Made by a program: the position numbers and the translations under genes | Shown: one piece after another, positions 12,369 through 13,127 of the stretch | How positions within the stretch are numbered: position 1 is the first letter of the stretch | Layout: every line of letters starts with the position of its first letter | DNA from: CAYJAZ01 sp964371865 | GTDB lineage: Bacteria; Desulfobacterota; Desulfovibrionia; Desulfovibrionales; Desulfovibrionaceae | Length of the DNA stretch: 13,127 nt | Assembly: GCA_964371865.1 (NCBI GenBank) | Contig: CAYJOR010000068.1 | Coordinates: forward strand, 1-13,127 | Direction of reading: 5' to 3' | Notes under the pieces: generated by a model | What the model saw: the letters and a program-made list of their open reading frames with translations, nothing else | The model's database searches: none | What the model was told of the DNA's origin: nothing

Positions 12369-12425
12369 CTTGAGAGGGAGAAACCTTTGCTTTTTTCAAA
12401 AAAACGTAGTTTCTCCCTCTCGAAG
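12369..12425. repeat. Long imperfect palindrome with 13-bp perfect arms
   Basis: GAGAGGGAGAAAC (12372-12384) and GTTTCTCCCTCTC (12409-12421) are exact complements. Outside them CTT and GAAG extend the pairing past a one-base bulge, and the centre holds a TTTTTT/AAAAAA pair, so most of the segment can fold as one hairpin. GAGGGAG also occurs just to the left at 12348-12354. No T-tract follows on either strand. It may be a bidirectional terminator between convergent genes or a member of a dispersed palindromic repeat family. Confidence 0.75.
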
Positions 12426-12447
12426 AGATAATATATTAACAAAATTC

Positions 12448-12993
12448 CTAAATGCCTTCGTTATCATTTCCACTTTTAGCAAGAACCTGTTCGGTGCTCA
12501 CGAGAGTTGCAAAAGCGGTCATAATATCAAGTGTATGGTCTTTCATGTCTTGTTCGCCGTAATTAGGTGTTCTTTTAGCACATGTAGCATCTTTTACAAA
12601 ATAGAACTCAAAACCTCTGTGATGGGCTTGTATGAGCGTAGAAAGGCAACACATTGTACAGCCGTAACCTGCTAAGATTATATTTTCATGACGGTATTTA
12701 TCAATCAAGGAAGAAAACTGTGGTGCAGTAAAACAAGAAAAGTCTGACTTTTCTATGTTAAATTCGTTTTCTTGAGGTTCAAAACCCTCAATATATTCAG
12801 AGTATTCACTTCCACGAGCAAAATATTCAGCATTTTGGGCATGGTGCATATGAATAATTTTCCAAGAATTAGCTCTTGCATGATCAAGTAACTTTTTACA
12901 GTTGTCTAATGACTCTTGAATTGTTTCAAGACAGAACGCTCTTCCTTCTGTAACATATTCTTTTTGTACGTCTACAAGCACGAGTACCGGCAT
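12448..12993 (-). CDS. Isochorismatase-family cysteine hydrolase
   Basis: This 181-residue protein has the usual length (about 180-200). Members hydrolyse amides or similar bonds (nicotinamide, carbamoyl or vinyl-ether substrates) with an Asp-Lys-Cys triad. Here these are Asp8 in VLVLVDVQKEY, Lys82 in NIEKSDFSCF, and Cys115 in LAGYGCTMCCLSTLIQAHHRG, followed by FYFVKDATCA (the conserved DA). His49 and His51 in IIHMHHAQN resemble the metal-site region seen in some nicotinamidases. The substrate cannot be named. The start at 12993 is chosen because GGAGG lies five bases upstream. The longest frame, from 13086, would add 31 residues across the promoter, and its N-terminus is unlike the family. 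It is convergent with the small acidic protein gene. Confidence 0.85.
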   Translation of the reverse strand: MPVLVLVDVQKEYVTEGRAFCLETIQESLDNCKKLLDHARANSWKIIHMHHAQNAEYFARGSEYSEYIEGFEPQENEFNIEKSDFSCFTAPQFSSLIDKYRHENIILAGYGCTMCCLSTLIQAHHRGFEFYFVKDATCAKRTPNYGEQDMKDHTLDIMTAFATLVSTEQVLAKSGNDNEGI

Positions 12994-13015
12994 AAGAACC
13001 TCCATATTTATGAAT

Positions 13016-13045
13016 ATTATAGATAGCCTATCATAGAATTGTAAA
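13016..13045 (-). promoter_or_regulatory. Promoter of the cysteine hydrolase gene
   Basis: TTTACA (13045-13040), an 18-bp spacer, and a perfect TATAAT (13021-13016) give a start near 13009, about 16 nt before the chosen ATG at 12993. This placement rules out the longer reading frame as the main product. Confidence 0.7.
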
Positions 13046-13127
13046 AATGTGAAGAAGAAATATCTTACATTACAGGGCAAACGCATCTAAATTTGTTTGA
13101 CTTGTTTTCCTAAAAATAGCATAAGAG

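Larger units (their letters stand above)
12146..12447. other. Non-coding stretch between convergent genes
   Basis: I see no supported gene in these 302 bp. The stretch holds a short palindrome GGAATAATTCC (about 12191-12201) and the two inverted repeats listed separately (12283-12305 and 12369-12425). No classic hairpin with a T-tract is evident for either flanking gene; the GC-rich dyad at 12369-12425 may do that job in both directions. Confidence 0.6.

Noticed and set aside
12370..12675. Plus-strand frame of 101 codons
   Set aside because: It begins inside the palindrome at 12369-12425 and runs antisense to the cysteine hydrolase gene; no ribosome-binding site or family likeness.
12994..13086. 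N-terminal extension of the cysteine hydrolase to 13086
   Set aside because: It covers the TATAAT promoter, and the GGAGG site fits the start at 12993, where the family's N-terminal strand and Asp8 begin.

Overview
The window looks like a piece of an AT-rich Gram-negative chromosome, most likely an alphaproteobacterium. It carries an LPS-export operon (pyrG-kdsC-lptC-lptA-lptB), a tolQ-tolR-tolA cluster, a CoA-ligase-like gene and two tRNAs. The lineage is inferred from gene content, low GC and gene order only. An IncP/RP4-like conjugation module occupies the left quarter, so the window joins accessory DNA (about 1-3540) to housekeeping DNA (about 3545-13127).

Left, minus strand, reading right to left: a helix-turn-helix replication-type gene (2054-3079), then traK, traL, traM and the 5' part of trbB, which runs off the left edge. 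traK-traL-traM is the RP4 Tra1 order and trbB opens RP4 Tra2, so two blocks that are apart in RP4 are joined here. Upstream of the replication-type gene is 465 bp without a conventional gene but with much structure. A plus-strand promoter, three hairpins and a terminator look like a small RNA of about 85 nt facing the replication-type gene. Its 5' end is complementary both to a tiny leader ORF on the opposite strand and, through a 17-bp duplication, to the ribosome-binding site and start codon of the replication-type gene. This resembles antisense-RNA copy control of plasmids and is the most interesting signal in the window. Further right are several dyads, then a terminator and tRNA-Leu(GAG), which may mark the edge of an integrative element; no integrase is in view.

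Middle, minus strand: tRNA-Leu has a strong promoter of its own. A PaaK-like adenylate-forming ligase with an altered P-loop has its own promoter. tolQ-tolR-tolA is separated from lptB by a terminator and has a promoter that lies inside the longest tolQ reading frame, so the shorter tolQ start is preferred. tolB and pal are not present. pyrG-kdsC-lptC-lptA-lptB are almost contiguous and probably one transcript: CTP for CMP-Kdo formation, Kdo-8-phosphate dephosphorylation, and three parts of the Lpt machine that moves LPS to the outer membrane.

Right: tRNA-Phe(GAA) with a clean terminator (minus), a small unrecognised acidic protein gene (plus), about 300 bp of non-coding DNA with two inverted repeats, and an isochorismatase-family cysteine hydrolase (minus) with a near-consensus promoter.
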